The notes: generated by a model not told the origin, from the sequence alone. 64,000 nt of DNA from Dysgonomonas sp. PF1-14 (GCF_029892965.1 NZ_JARXWN010000006.1:1-64000); one strand, 5' to 3'. Shown: positions 8,665 to 19,072, counted from the stretch's first letter. Translations and numbers: made by a program.

Positions 8665-9570
8665 TTAGAATCTTACGCCTATACCTGCATATAAATTTCC
8701 ATTTCTAATTTTATAATCAGGTGTTTTATATACAGTTGCGGAACCCATTGCTTTGGCTGCTTCAATTTCATTTTTGTAGTCATCCCCGATCTGGTTCAAT
8801 TCATCGTCGGTGAAGTTGTGCTTGAATATTGTGCGCTTAGCTGTATTTAGAGCACTGATTTCATAGCCTATATTAATATCGAATTTGTCAAATTCTACTC
8901 TTATTCCGATGCCGACACCGAAGTCAAATTTTTTCATTAGTTGTTGTCCTGAGTTTGCTATAACGCTTTGGGTATTTACCCAGTTAGATTCCATTCCAAG
9001 AGCAAACGGACTTTCGGTGCTTACTATTCTGTTGGCTACGTTCGGATACAGTGAAGGGTTATCCAGCAAATCTTTGGAAAGGATTGGCCTGCCTATGTCA
9101 TCCGTCAAAATGCTTGTATTATATTCTACACCGTCACTAAAGATGTTCCAGCTTCCATTTAGTCCCGACGATCCTTTTATCTTGTATCGTCCCGATATGC
9201 CGTATGCCACATATGGGCCGGCATGTACAGCTAGTTTAATATTATTGTTTATCTCAAATTTGGTTCCGACATGGATTGGCATCTGGATGTATAGTGGCCA
9301 TGCTGTCAAGCGTGCCCCTGAACCATTCTTCTCGGTTCCTCCTTTTGTTGTTAATTCTAAGCCTGACATTAAATATATATTTTTAGAAAATTCGTAGTCG
9401 ACAGTCATCCCCAGATGAAAACCTGGCTGTATTTTCGATCCTTTAGTGTCGCCTATCATCATAGAAGCATTTAGCCCTCCTTTTGCTCCAAAAGTAAGCT
9501 CTTGTGCGCTTATACTTGTGCATGCAACCAATAATATAAGCACTAGCATTGATTTAAAATGTGTTTTCAT
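8665..9570 (-). CDS. Outer-membrane beta-barrel protein (PorT/OmpA-like barrel)
   Basis: 301 residues from the ATG at 9570, where MKTHFKSMLVLILLVACTSISAQ is a good signal peptide. The open frame extends 23 codons further upstream, but those codons would place the signal internally. The mature part begins ELTFGAKGGLNASM and is rich in alternating hydrophobic strands with Gly/aromatic turns, e.g. PGFHLGMTVDYEF, PIHVGTKFEINNNI and DFGVGIGIRVEFDKF. It ends YAGIGVRF with a terminal Phe, the signature recognised by the BAM machinery. This matches the 'porin family / outer membrane beta-barrel' proteins common in Bacteroidota. No specific ligand can be inferred. It is a single gene converging on the amidase. 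Confidence 0.82.
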   Translation of the reverse strand: MKTHFKSMLVLILLVACTSISAQELTFGAKGGLNASMMIGDTKGSKIQPGFHLGMTVDYEFSKNIYLMSGLELTTKGGTEKNGSGARLTAWPLYIQMPIHVGTKFEINNNIKLAVHAGPYVAYGISGRYKIKGSSGLNGSWNIFSDGVEYNTSILTDDIGRPILSKDLLDNPSLYPNVANRIVSTESPFALGMESNWVNTQSVIANSGQQLMKKFDFGVGIGIRVEFDKFDINIGYEISALNTAKRTIFKHNFTDDELNQIGDDYKNEIEAAKAMGSATVYKTPDYKIRNGNLYAGIGVRF

Positions 9571-10261
9571 GATATATTCCGGATAATTAGAATTATTGAT
9601 TAATATTTCAAATTTATTTATATTTCTGAAAATTGCCAAAATGATTTATAATTAACTATTATTTAGATGTAATTTCAAATTTTATTTTTCATGTCTGACA
9701 TTTTATTCTACATAATAGGGGTAATTGGTGTCATTTTATATGCTTCTAGATTCAGTTATATACTTCATTAATAGAAAGTAAGTGGTAATATTAAAATACA
9801 CTAATAAAACATAATAATATTTAATCAACCAGTTAGCTCTAGTTTTAAATGTATAATAATCAGTTGAATATTAAAATAACGCATAATTTTAAAAAGAAAA
9901 GAGACTGCAATGTAGTCAAGGTGTTTTGAAATAGCAAGACTATATATTGTTATTTAACTAAAATTGTATGAATTTAGTATTTATATGTATAATTTCATAT
10001 ATTTTAACTGCCGAAGTGTTTTTTTCTTATATTAATTATAATACATTTGTGAGTGCTAAGTGTAACTATAAAATTCACACTAGAAGTAATCCGCATACGA
10101 AACAAAGAAAAGAGAACACGATTATCTTCTTGATTATTAGTTGTATAATAATAGAAGTAGAGCCAAAAGATGTCGAACCTTAAAAGAGTAATACCCTTTT
10201 AGCACCTTAAATAGAAAAATCAAATCAAACGGATTCGTTATAATTAACCTAATACTTAATT
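9571..10261. other. 690-bp AT-rich intergenic region
   Basis: Divergent spacer between the barrel gene and the DUF4623-like gene. It is very AT-rich. A 71-codon open frame at 9968-10183 has no recognisable product and no ribosome-binding context. I see no RNA gene, clear repeat or full promoter pair. It presumably carries the promoter and leader of the first SusC/D operon. Confidence 0.5.
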
Positions 10262-11932
10262 ATGAAAAATTTTAATTTTAAGATTGTCGGACTAGCTTTG
10301 CTGTTTACAATTCTGTTTGCCTGTAACGATAATTTCGAGCCCAGATATGAAAGGCTTACAACTATCAGTGACCTGATTATAGCAAATGGTGGTATAGATG
10401 GCAAAACTGCCATAAGGGGAACCTATGTTCCCGAAGAAAACATGTTTGTTTTCGACAATGTGCCTGCAGAAACAGATCTGCAGAATATCAGGTTTACAGG
10501 GAGTATTGCTCTTGGTGCAGCCCCAGAATTTGAAACTTATGATTTCTTTGCGACCAACCCTCAGGAAATCAAAATTATCAACCGCGAAGTATCCGGTACA
10601 TATAAGGTGAAATTCAACATCTTGTCTCCGGCAATGGATCCAGCTATCAACAGAGTTGTAGTTACGCTCGAGGATGGCGTTACCGAGGTTATCGGGGAAG
10701 TGGATAAAGAGAATAAGATCTTATATCTTGATGCCAAGAATGGTGAATATGTTTTCTTGAAGTCAATAGAAATGCTGCCTAAGCACGCCTTGTATGAGTT
10801 TACAGCCCTACAGGGTAGTAAAATATATCAGGACAATCCCGGAACAATTAAGCTTGACCACATGGGCAGGACTGATGAATATGCTATCGAGTTTATTTAT
10901 ATTCCACCAGTAGGTGCAGATTTCGATAATAAAATAATACACGACTTTACTTCAGGAGCTAATAAATTCCCTAATTATGGTGGGGCAACAACCAGAGGAC
11001 AAGGATCTATTGATGCAGACAGAGTTGTAATACCTCTTGTAGACAGGATAGAATATGTGCCTCTTGCCAGTTTGCTCGCAGGAAACCTTAGTGGAAAAGC
11101 TGTATCGAAAACATATTCAGGTACATATGAAATTACCAATGCATTTGCATTCAATGGATATTACTATTCTACACCACTATTGGCATGGGGTTCGGGATAT
11201 CATGTAAGATGCTGGACAGATCTTAGTGCAGATCCGGTTGTGACAGGAAGATTCGATATCACTTCCCGATATGGTGATGGTTCCACAATGCAGCTTGACG
11301 AAAATGGTAATGGATATGTATTCTCTTATAAAAATGATTTTACTTATCTTCTTAGGGGTGAAGTTACTAACTATACAACGATTGGGAATCATACGCTTGT
11401 ACCTATCTCCAATATTTCTCCAATAGATGGGCAGTTAGGCCATATGTATCTTAATGCAGTAAGAGATCACTCTGTATATGGCGGTGTTGGTAATCTGAAT
11501 GAATACACTGTTGTACAGGCCGGAAAATTGAGTATGCGCAATAGGGATATGAACGAATTGTTCTTTATGCCTCTTGGTGGAGCAATTCCTGCAGCAAGCT
11601 TGTATGCCTGTGTATTCTACTACAACAATGCCAGATATCTTGGAATAGTGTCAGGATCGAGAAGTGCTAATCCTCCAATTGGTATATCTGTCGATATTTA
11701 TGATATAACAAATGGAGATTCTACACAGCAGGCATTAGAGATATTCAAAGCAAATCCGTCAGGACCGATTTTCTCTCATAATATGGGTGTTTATTCTCAC
11801 GACGGAGTAGCTACATATGGAGCAACATTGGCAACAACAACCAATAGGACAGGAGATAAACTCTACATTATGGCTATTGCAGGTAATTCAGGTATAATAA
11901 TAATTGAACTTCCTAAAAAAGTAGATGATTAA
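10262..11932 (+). CDS. Surface lipoprotein, DUF4623/DUF5018-like
   Basis: 556-residue predicted lipoprotein: MKNFNFKIVGLALLFTILFAC, with the lipobox LFAC and the lipidated Cys at residue 21. A short N-terminal beta domain (about 30-120) carries the IKIINREVSGTYKVKF pattern seen in DUF5018-type modules of PUL lipoproteins. A second, similar module follows, and then a large C-terminal region of repeated WD/propeller-like strands (GYYYSTPLLAWGSGYH, NGYVFSYKNDFTYLL) matching my memory of DUF4623. It is the first gene of a PUL, 23 bp before the GHL10 gene, so a surface glycan-binding role is likely. No catalytic motif is visible. The family number is from memory. Confidence 0.6.
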   Translation: MKNFNFKIVGLALLFTILFACNDNFEPRYERLTTISDLIIANGGIDGKTAIRGTYVPEENMFVFDNVPAETDLQNIRFTGSIALGAAPEFETYDFFATNPQEIKIINREVSGTYKVKFNILSPAMDPAINRVVVTLEDGVTEVIGEVDKENKILYLDAKNGEYVFLKSIEMLPKHALYEFTALQGSKIYQDNPGTIKLDHMGRTDEYAIEFIYIPPVGADFDNKIIHDFTSGANKFPNYGGATTRGQGSIDADRVVIPLVDRIEYVPLASLLAGNLSGKAVSKTYSGTYEITNAFAFNGYYYSTPLLAWGSGYHVRCWTDLSADPVVTGRFDITSRYGDGSTMQLDENGNGYVFSYKNDFTYLLRGEVTNYTTIGNHTLVPISNISPIDGQLGHMYLNAVRDHSVYGGVGNLNEYTVVQAGKLSMRNRDMNELFFMPLGGAIPAASLYACVFYYNNARYLGIVSGSRSANPPIGISVDIYDITNGDSTQQALEIFKANPSGPIFSHNMGVYSHDGVATYGATLATTTNRTGDKLYIMAIAGNSGIIIIELPKKVDD

Positions 11933-11955
11933 CCTTAAAACTAATAAAGAATATA

Positions 11956-13419
11956 ATGAGAAATATTAAATATCTGATAGTGACCGCATTTCTGGCAGGA
12001 TTCATATTTTCCTGTACCGAAAGGGATGATGCTTTTGATGAAGCGAACTCTCGTCCGTCTCCCAATCCGGGAACTGTGGAGGAAATGCCTAAGAAAGAGT
12101 TTAGAGCTGTGTGGTTTACCACTGTCTGGAATCTGGATATATCTAAGTGTACAAATGTTGCAAATCATAAAAAAGAATATACTGACTTGTTGGACGAATT
12201 GGTGAAGCTGAATATAAATACAGTAGTAGCACAAGTGCGCCCTAAGGCAGATGCATTCTGGAAATCCGATATAGAGCCATGGAGTACATGGCTCTCCGGA
12301 CTGGGTGTCGATCCGGGATATGATCCGTTGGCATTTTGGATAGAAGAAGCTCATAAGCGTGGAATGGAATTGCATGCATGGTTCAATCCTTATGATATTA
12401 CCACAGACAAAAAGAACTTTGTTCCGGCACCCGGTAGTGCTCCTGCTCTTCATCCCGAATGGACGATGGAATACCCTAACGGACAATATACGAGGGTAAT
12501 GTTTCGTCCTTCGCATCCTGAAGTGCCTGATTATCTGGTGAAAGTAATAAAAGAGGTAGCTGATAAATACGATATCGATGGAGTACATTTCGACGACTAT
12601 TTCTATCCATATCCGGAAGAGGGTGCAGCTCTCGATGATGCTCAGGACTTTATCGATTATGGAGCCGGCTATACAAATATTGACGACTTCAGGCGTGGCT
12701 GTGTAGACAAGGCTATAGAGAAAGTATCTACTATGCTAAAGGCAAACCATCCGGATATCTTATTCAGTATAAGTCCTTTTACAGATGGTCCTTATAATTA
12801 TAGTAGTCTTTATGCCGATCTGACTAAATGGAGCCAAAACGGTTGGGTAGATTTTATTGTACCTCAGCTTTACAACGGGTCTTCGTCAATTGCGACTTAC
12901 TATCCTTTCGAAACCCAGTTGAGATGGTGGATACAGAATACCTCAACGCCTGTTGTTTCAGGATTCCCTCTTTACCGGGTAAATAACCCTTCAGAATTGA
13001 GTGGAAAGATGAACAATGCAGACTTCTCAAAGCAATTGGCATATGCTTATGATAGCAAGGGCAACTTTGGAGGATTCTTCTACAGGGCTAAAAATTTTGT
13101 GGAAAATCTTGGAGACCTGCAAAGTGTAGTCAAGGAATATTATAAAGATCCTGCACTCAGGCCGTTTATGGGGCGTGCTACCTTACCTACACCCGGTAAA
13201 GTTACAGTTACAATTGCAGGAGGGAAACTAAGCTGGTCATCGGTAGGAAGTGATTTGAAATATGTTATTTACAAAAAAGTGGCTAAAACTGCCCAGATTG
13301 TAAAAATTACAGATGCTACCGAATATATGCTTCCGGGAAGTGGAACGTACTTTGTGAGTGCGGTAAATAAAGATAACGCAGAAGGAGAAGTCTCTGACTA
13401 TATTAACTTCGAAGAATAA
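11956..13419 (+). CDS. GHL10/DUF187 glycosyl-hydrolase-like lipoprotein
   Basis: 487-residue lipoprotein with lipobox IFSC (Cys20). Residues about 48-370 form a GHL10 (YngK/DUF187) TIM-barrel: EFRAVWFTTVWNLD at the start, LNINTVVAQVRPKADAFW, the MELHAWFNPYDI strand, and VHFDDYFYPYP, whose acidic pair is in the usual catalytic-strand position, then LFSISPFTDGPYN. The C-terminal 80 residues are an Fn3-like domain (GKLSWSSVGSDLKYVIYKK). Family members act on bacterial or uncommon glycans and are poorly characterised; the substrate is not deducible here. Together with the preceding lipoprotein it forms the front of the operon, ahead of SusC, and a stem-loop separates it from SusC. Confidence 0.82.
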   Translation: MRNIKYLIVTAFLAGFIFSCTERDDAFDEANSRPSPNPGTVEEMPKKEFRAVWFTTVWNLDISKCTNVANHKKEYTDLLDELVKLNINTVVAQVRPKADAFWKSDIEPWSTWLSGLGVDPGYDPLAFWIEEAHKRGMELHAWFNPYDITTDKKNFVPAPGSAPALHPEWTMEYPNGQYTRVMFRPSHPEVPDYLVKVIKEVADKYDIDGVHFDDYFYPYPEEGAALDDAQDFIDYGAGYTNIDDFRRGCVDKAIEKVSTMLKANHPDILFSISPFTDGPYNYSSLYADLTKWSQNGWVDFIVPQLYNGSSSIATYYPFETQLRWWIQNTSTPVVSGFPLYRVNNPSELSGKMNNADFSKQLAYAYDSKGNFGGFFYRAKNFVENLGDLQSVVKEYYKDPALRPFMGRATLPTPGKVTVTIAGGKLSWSSVGSDLKYVIYKKVAKTAQIVKITDATEYMLPGSGTYFVSAVNKDNAEGEVSDYINFEE

Positions 13420-13425
13420 AATAAT

Positions 13426-13462
13426 AGTCTCTCTTTATCAGAGGTAGAGAGAGACTTTAAAA
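13426..13462 (+). terminator. Stem-loop between the GHL10 gene and susC
   Basis: AGTCTCTCT (13426-13434) pairs with AGAGAGACT (13448-13456); TTTAAAAAAATA follows. It lies in the 68-bp gap before susC and could act as a partial terminator, processing site or 3'-end protector that sets different expression of the two halves of the operon. Confidence 0.5.
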
Positions 13463-13487
13463 AAATAATCTTAAATAATATTTCAAT

Positions 13488-16400
13488 ATGAAACTATTAA
13501 AAACACGAGGTCGTACACTTTGTGCGAGGCTGATAGTCGCATTGATCTTATCTGTCGGTATATTGATCCCTTTCAGTGAGGTCAGAGCCTCCATGTTAGA
13601 AAGTGATGGTATTCAGCAGGATGGCATAAAGATAGAGGGACGGGTTACAGATTCAGATGGTGAAGCTCTGATTGGGGTGAGTGTTATTGTGGAAGGAACA
13701 AATCGCACTACTGTTACCGATATCGATGGCAATTTCACTACTGTTGTACCTAAGGCTAATTCGAAGATAACTTTTTCTTATATCGGGTTCAAAACTATTA
13801 CACAGCAAGCCACACCAAGACTGGATGTGGTAATGTACGAAGACTCACGTGAGTTGTCGGCAGTGGTAGTCGTGGGTTACGGTACTATGAAAAAAGAGAA
13901 TCTGACAGGATCTGTCGTATCTGTCGACTTAGATAAAGCCATAGGTAACAGGCCTATTGCTGATATCGGGCGCGGACTACAAGGTGTTGCTCCCGGGTTA
14001 CAGGTGACGTTGCCTAGTACCGAAATCGGTTCGGAGCCTAATCTGAAAATTCGTGGAAACATTGGGTCTATTGAAGGTAGTTCCCAGCCTCTTATATTAT
14101 TAGATAATGTGGAAATACCTAGTATACAGTTGGTAAATCCTGACGATATTGCAACCATAAGCGTATTGAAAGATGCTGCTTCTACTTCTATCTATGGGTC
14201 GAAAGCTGCTTTTGGAGTAGTTCTGATTACTACGAAGAAAGGTAGTGTGGGCGACAAGTTCACCATTCAGTACAGTAACAACTTGTCGTGGCAAACAGTG
14301 GATAAGACAATAAAACTTGCCGGAGTCGAAGGGTTGGAATATGCGTTGGACGCTTTGGACAGGACAGGTTCGTCTGCATTTATCGGAGCGTTTTTTAAAG
14401 TCAGTCGTGAATCATTGGAGCGCACAAAAGGATGGATGCAAAACTATGGAGGAACTATCGGGATGAACGATCCGATGGTGTACGGACGCGACTGGTACAG
14501 AGATGGTGCATATAACTTTGGCGTCCGCCTTTACAACCCGGCAGACTATATGGTCAAAGACTGGTCGTTCTCTCAGAACCACAACTTATCGATTAACGGC
14601 AGTGCAGGAAAGACTGCATATACCTTGTCTTTAGGATTTCTGGATCAAAACAGTATGCTTAAACCTGCAAAAGTAGATGATTTTAAGCGTTATACCGCCA
14701 ATGTGAAGCTTAGTAGCGAGTTGAATAAATATCTTACAATCAGGGTTGGAGCAATGTACTCGAATAGAAACAAGAGGAGTCCTTTTGCGACAAGCGCATA
14801 TACAGCCGACCCTTGGTATTATATGTACAGGTGGACGCCTGTGATGCCTTATGGGATTGACGAATATGGCGATCCGATGAGAAGTGCAGCCTTTGAGATG
14901 GGAGCAGCACATACTGCCGAGCGCGAGAATGCTTATTCGAGCACAAATCTGGGAGCAACTATCAATCTTACTTCCAATTGGGATATTATTGCCGATTTTA
15001 CCTATTCCCGCAACGATTATACAGTAACAATGCCTGGTACACGATTTCTTGCATCGAATATATGGGGAAGCCCTACACCGAGAATGGATGGGTTTGGTAA
15101 TCCGGTATATGTGAACGAACATGGAGAGGTAGTGCCGAGCGGTTCAGGTAAATATGTATCTCAGGCTTACGATTTTCCTTATTTGCAGTATAACGCAGGA
15201 GGTAGTTCAGATAGATATACAAGAGAATTTTCGCAGGATAAGCAATCTGTTTGGAACGTTTATTCGACATATAACCTGAAATTGGGTGACGAGGGAATTC
15301 ATGCTTTCAAATTTATGGCCGGAACAAATCGTGTGACGAAAGATTATACATGGAGCCAGGTAGATAAAACAGGTATATTAATCCCGGAGAAACCGGAAAT
15401 AAATCAGACTGTAACAGCTACATCCAGTGAAGGGACTGCCGGATGGGAAGCACAGATAGGATATTTTGGACGTATCAATTATATGTTTGATAATAAATAT
15501 CTTTTTGAAGCAAATATACGTTACGATGGTTCATCGAAGTTTCCGAAAGGAAAGAAATGGAAGGCATTCCCTTCTTTCTCGGTAGGATGGATTGCCACAC
15601 AGGAGAAATTTATGAAACCACTGGATCCCGTACTAAGTTTCCTTAAAGCTAGGGCTTCATGGGGATCGAATGGAGACCAAAGTGTGCCTTCGGGCTTGTA
15701 TATGGAACTGATGCCTAAATCTACCCTTTCGTGGCTGAACTCTTCGGGGCAAAAAGTAACGACTTATGGAGCTCCGGCATTCGTTCAGCCTAGCCTTACC
15801 TGGCAAAGAATAGAAATACTAGATGTGGGCTTCGATACCCGTTTCTGGAACGATCGTATAGGAGTCACTTTCGACTGGTATCAGAAGAAGACTAAAGATA
15901 TGATTACCAGCGGTGCAACATTGCCGGCGGTAGTAGGTGCTGCAAGCCCTAGAGGCAATTATGCGGAGTTGACAACAAAGGGATGGGAGCTGGCATTGGA
16001 CTTCACACATCGCTTTGCCAATGGCATGACTATACGTGGAGGAGCAGCAATATGGGATGCCAAGACTGTATATACAGATTTTTACGACGATCAGCAGAAG
16101 GGTATATTTGGTTACTATAAGGGAAAAACCTATGGAGAGATATGGGGATATACTACCGACCGTTTGTTTACTTTCAATGATTTTGTTCACAAAGAAGGTA
16201 CAGACCCTAAAGATTATTCTTTAGCTACTTTGGTAACTGTAAACGTTGACGGAAAGACCAAATATGTATTTAAAGACCCGAATACAGCCGATCAGACATA
16301 TCTTGAAGGCTCAGGGTTTATTTTTGGACCTGGTGATGTGAAGTACGTCGACCGTGACGGGAGCGGTGCAATAAATTCAGGTACAGCATCTATTGACGAT

Positions 16401-16988
16401 CATGGTGATATGAGCATCATCGGAAATACAACTCCTAGATATGAATATAGTTTCAATCTTGGATTTGACTACAAGGGATTCGATCTCTCGGTTTATGCAC
16501 AAGGTATAGGCAAGCGCCAGATGTGGGGCTCCGGACAGATGGCAATACCAGGCTTTATGATTGGAGATGGTGGTATGCCGCTGGCTATAGCATCGAATTA
16601 CTGGACGCCCGACAGGCAAAATGCTTTTTATCCACGTGCATGGAATATGTACGGAAACAATACCGGATACAATCTGCAAACACAAACAAGGTATTTGCTC
16701 GATATGTCGTACCTGAGAATCAAGAATATAACATTGGGTTATACATTTAATTCTCAGTGGACAAGAAAAGCGTTTATGAATAAAGCACGTATTTATCTGT
16801 CTATCGAAAATTTGTTTACATTCGACAACCTGCACGGATTGCCTATGGATCCTGAGGTGGTGACCGGTAACAGAGGAAACTCTATGTTTGTGAACGAAGC
16901 TGCAGGGCAGGAATATAATAGCGGTAGGACAGGGCAATCTGCTCCGGCGTTTAAGACAATCTCGTGTGGAGTACAAATAACTTTCTAA
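13488..16988 (+). CDS. susC: SusC-like TonB-dependent outer-membrane transporter
   Basis: 1166 residues. The order is a signal region, a carboxypeptidase-regulatory-like domain (IEGRVTDSDGEALIGVSV...), a plug starting with SAVVVVGYGTMKKENLTGSV, then the 22-strand barrel ending VQITF. SusC proteins import glycan oligomers across the outer membrane with energy from TonB/ExbBD, in a complex with the SusD partner encoded 13 bp downstream. No anti-sigma-interacting STN domain is visible between the signal and the regulatory-like domain, so ECF/anti-sigma control is unlikely; no dedicated regulator for this PUL is seen in the window. Cargo is probably an amino-sugar glycan given the GH20/GH9 genes downstream. 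Confidence 0.93.
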   Translation: MKLLKTRGRTLCARLIVALILSVGILIPFSEVRASMLESDGIQQDGIKIEGRVTDSDGEALIGVSVIVEGTNRTTVTDIDGNFTTVVPKANSKITFSYIGFKTITQQATPRLDVVMYEDSRELSAVVVVGYGTMKKENLTGSVVSVDLDKAIGNRPIADIGRGLQGVAPGLQVTLPSTEIGSEPNLKIRGNIGSIEGSSQPLILLDNVEIPSIQLVNPDDIATISVLKDAASTSIYGSKAAFGVVLITTKKGSVGDKFTIQYSNNLSWQTVDKTIKLAGVEGLEYALDALDRTGSSAFIGAFFKVSRESLERTKGWMQNYGGTIGMNDPMVYGRDWYRDGAYNFGVRLYNPADYMVKDWSFSQNHNLSINGSAGKTAYTLSLGFLDQNSMLKPAKVDDFKRYTANVKLSSELNKYLTIRVGAMYSNRNKRSPFATSAYTADPWYYMYRWTPVMPYGIDEYGDPMRSAAFEMGAAHTAERENAYSSTNLGATINLTSNWDIIADFTYSRNDYTVTMPGTRFLASNIWGSPTPRMDGFGNPVYVNEHGEVVPSGSGKYVSQAYDFPYLQYNAGGSSDRYTREFSQDKQSVWNVYSTYNLKLGDEGIHAFKFMAGTNRVTKDYTWSQVDKTGILIPEKPEINQTVTATSSEGTAGWEAQIGYFGRINYMFDNKYLFEANIRYDGSSKFPKGKKWKAFPSFSVGWIATQEKFMKPLDPVLSFLKARASWGSNGDQSVPSGLYMELMPKSTLSWLNSSGQKVTTYGAPAFVQPSLTWQRIEILDVGFDTRFWNDRIGVTFDWYQKKTKDMITSGATLPAVVGAASPRGNYAELTTKGWELALDFTHRFANGMTIRGGAAIWDAKTVYTDFYDDQQKGIFGYYKGKTYGEIWGYTTDRLFTFNDFVHKEGTDPKDYSLATLVTVNVDGKTKYVFKDPNTADQTYLEGSGFIFGPGDVKYVDRDGSGAINSGTASIDDHGDMSIIGNTTPRYEYSFNLGFDYKGFDLSVYAQGIGKRQMWGSGQMAIPGFMIGDGGMPLAIASNYWTPDRQNAFYPRAWNMYGNNTGYNLQTQTRYLLDMSYLRIKNITLGYTFNSQWTRKAFMNKARIYLSIENLFTFDNLHGLPMDPEVVTGNRGNSMFVNEAAGQEYNSGRTGQSAPAFKTISCGVQITF

Positions 16989-17001
16989 CCCAATAAAAGA
17001 A

Positions 17002-18879
17002 ATGAATATGAAAAAGATTATATATATAGCGTTGCTACTGGTCTTGGTTCTACCGGGATGCCATGATGACCTGGATAGAGATCCGCGTAACGAAGTGCAT
17101 GAAAAAGACTACTGGAGAGAAGAAGCCCATGTGAGATATTATGCAAATAAATTCCTGCCTAAGTTTTTCCCGGGTTATAGTACAGGTTATGGTACTGAAT
17201 ACGCTCCGCTCAAAGGATACTATTTCAATGATGATGTAACAGTAGATGGCAAGCAGGCAAACTTCGAAGATAAAATACCTTCGTCCCGTAGCGGAACAGC
17301 ATGGATGCCTAGTTATACTGGCCCGCAATGGAATTTCGAAACAGTAAGGGAGATCAATCTGATGCTCAGCCGGCTGGAAGAGATGTATGAGGAAAGATTA
17401 CTTACAGAAGAAGCTTACAGACACTGGGTAGGAATAGGACGCTTCTACAGGGGATTGCAAACGAGCAAGATGGTTTGTGTTTTTGGAGATATGATTTATG
17501 TAGATCAGTTGATAGACCCTTATACTACCGATCCGGCTATAGTATATCAGGACAGGAAGCCGAGAGGAGAGGTGATGGACAAGGTTTATGAAGACTTTAA
17601 ATATGCGATGGGAAATGTACGAACAAGTTCATCGTATGAAGATATGGATGATAATAACGTGAGCAGATATGTTGTCGCTTCTTTCATTTCGCGTGCTATG
17701 TTGATAGAAGGTTCGTTCCAGAAATATCATTCAGGTTTAGGTACTGAAGCCCCCGCAAGAGCTGAAAAATATTTCAAATTTGCGATGGAGGCTGCCGATT
17801 ATGTTATGTCTAGTGACAAATATCAAATAAGCGGAGATTATAGAAGTCTGTTTACATCGACAGACCTTAAGAGCCATAGAGAGGTTATCTATTCGCGTAC
17901 CTATAGCTCTACCTTGAGTATTACGCACTCTGTGGCGTCGGCCAGCAATACACTGGAAGGGCAGGCTTACGGGGCAAATCTGAGTTTGATAAAGTCGTAT
18001 ATCTGTACCGATGGGAAGCCTTGGCAAAACTCAGCTATGACAGATGCGAAGAAATTCGATATAACCAGTTTGATTAAGACACGTGACTCCCGCTTCGAAG
18101 CGACTTTCCAAAATAAGGCCACCGATAAATCGGTATCTTATCTATATGGTACAAAATTTTGTCCAAGAGACAGGATGGGGCAAACATCCGGCGACTGGTC
18201 AGGTAGTCTCAACCCTTCGGCTGCTCCGGTTATGCGTTACTCAGAAGTCCTTCTCAACTGGGTTGAGGCAAAAGCAGAATTAGCTGATATGGGCATATTG
18301 CCTCTTACACAAAGCGACTTGGACATCTCTGTAAATGCTATAAGAAACAGAGATTTGGCTAAAGAAGCGATTGATGCCGGAGTGCAGAAGACAAGCCCGT
18401 TGGTGTTGGCTTCCCTTCCTACCGATCCGGACAGGGATGCAGATGTACCGTCAATCTTGTGGGAGATACGCCGCGAACGCCGTATGGAATTTGTTTATGA
18501 GCATTCCCGCATCATAGACCTGAGGAGGTGGCGTAAACTCGAATATATGGATAACTACAATGATAAGCATAAAACATACAGGCTTGGATTGTGGGTTACA
18601 AAAACCGAGCTGGCGTCTAAGTTGAGTCAGTCTTATATCGGAAAACTTAGTGTGGTAAAGGATTTGGCCAATATAAATGCTAAGACTGTGTATGATGGTA
18701 CAAATGAAAACGACATGACAGGTTTTTATGTCATATATGGAGCCGATGCTAACCCGCGCGATGGATTCGATCCGTCACACGATAGGGCATATAATGCTCC
18801 GATTGGGGAAAATGATATAAATGAATATGCTCGTAGAGGGTATAAATTGACACAGTCGAAAGGATGGAGTTCACAATAG
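17002..18879 (+). CDS. susD: SusD-like starch-binding outer-membrane lipoprotein
   Basis: 625 residues with lipobox LPGC near residue 19 (MKKIIYIALLLVLVLPGC). The N-terminal TPR-like region (VREINLMLSRLEEMYEERL, WVGIGRFYRGLQ) and the C-terminal RagB/SusD signature (RYSEVLLNWVEAKAELADMG, IRRERRMEFVYEHSRIIDLRRW) are clear. It caps the SusC transporter encoded just upstream and binds glycan at the surface. At 625 residues it is longer than typical SusD (about 550). A terminator follows at 18916-18959, closing the four-gene unit 10262-18879. Confidence 0.92.
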   Translation: MNMKKIIYIALLLVLVLPGCHDDLDRDPRNEVHEKDYWREEAHVRYYANKFLPKFFPGYSTGYGTEYAPLKGYYFNDDVTVDGKQANFEDKIPSSRSGTAWMPSYTGPQWNFETVREINLMLSRLEEMYEERLLTEEAYRHWVGIGRFYRGLQTSKMVCVFGDMIYVDQLIDPYTTDPAIVYQDRKPRGEVMDKVYEDFKYAMGNVRTSSSYEDMDDNNVSRYVVASFISRAMLIEGSFQKYHSGLGTEAPARAEKYFKFAMEAADYVMSSDKYQISGDYRSLFTSTDLKSHREVIYSRTYSSTLSITHSVASASNTLEGQAYGANLSLIKSYICTDGKPWQNSAMTDAKKFDITSLIKTRDSRFEATFQNKATDKSVSYLYGTKFCPRDRMGQTSGDWSGSLNPSAAPVMRYSEVLLNWVEAKAELADMGILPLTQSDLDISVNAIRNRDLAKEAIDAGVQKTSPLVLASLPTDPDRDADVPSILWEIRRERRMEFVYEHSRIIDLRRWRKLEYMDNYNDKHKTYRLGLWVTKTELASKLSQSYIGKLSVVKDLANINAKTVYDGTNENDMTGFYVIYGADANPRDGFDPSHDRAYNAPIGENDINEYARRGYKLTQSKGWSSQ

Positions 18880-18915
18880 CAAATTGTTAGATTATAGTAA
18901 TGTTCCTTTTCGAAA

Positions 18916-18959
18916 AAGTGAGAGTAATTGGAATTGAATTGCTCTCACTTCTCTTTTTT
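18916..18959 (+). terminator. Rho-independent terminator after susD
   Basis: AAGTGAGAG (18916-18924) pairs with CTCTCACTT (18942-18950), with an additional AATT/AATT inner pairing, followed by CTCTTTTTT. Confidence 0.85.
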
Positions 18960-19041
18960 AACCTGTTTAACTAAAATAGTTATTTATTAATATTTATACA
19001 TATAAATAATTATTTATTAACCATGATGTGTATATATTAAC

Positions 19042-19072
19042 TTTTTTATCTGAAGTAAGTATCCTATCTTTA
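19042..19072 (+). promoter_or_regulatory. Candidate promoter for the ROK-MFS-SIS operon
   Basis: TTTT at 19042-19045, 19-bp spacer, then TATCTTTA at 19065-19072 (consensus TTTG-N19-21-TAnnTTTG). It lies downstream of the terminator and about 67 bp before the ROK start. Confidence 0.45.

Noticed and set aside
9968-10183. 71-codon plus-strand open frame in the spacer before the first PUL
   Set aside because: No recognisable domain, no ribosome-binding context and composition like the surrounding AT-rich spacer; probably chance.
11941-12588. 215-codon minus-strand open frame opposite the GHL10 gene
   Set aside because: Shadow of a well-supported gene; no motif.
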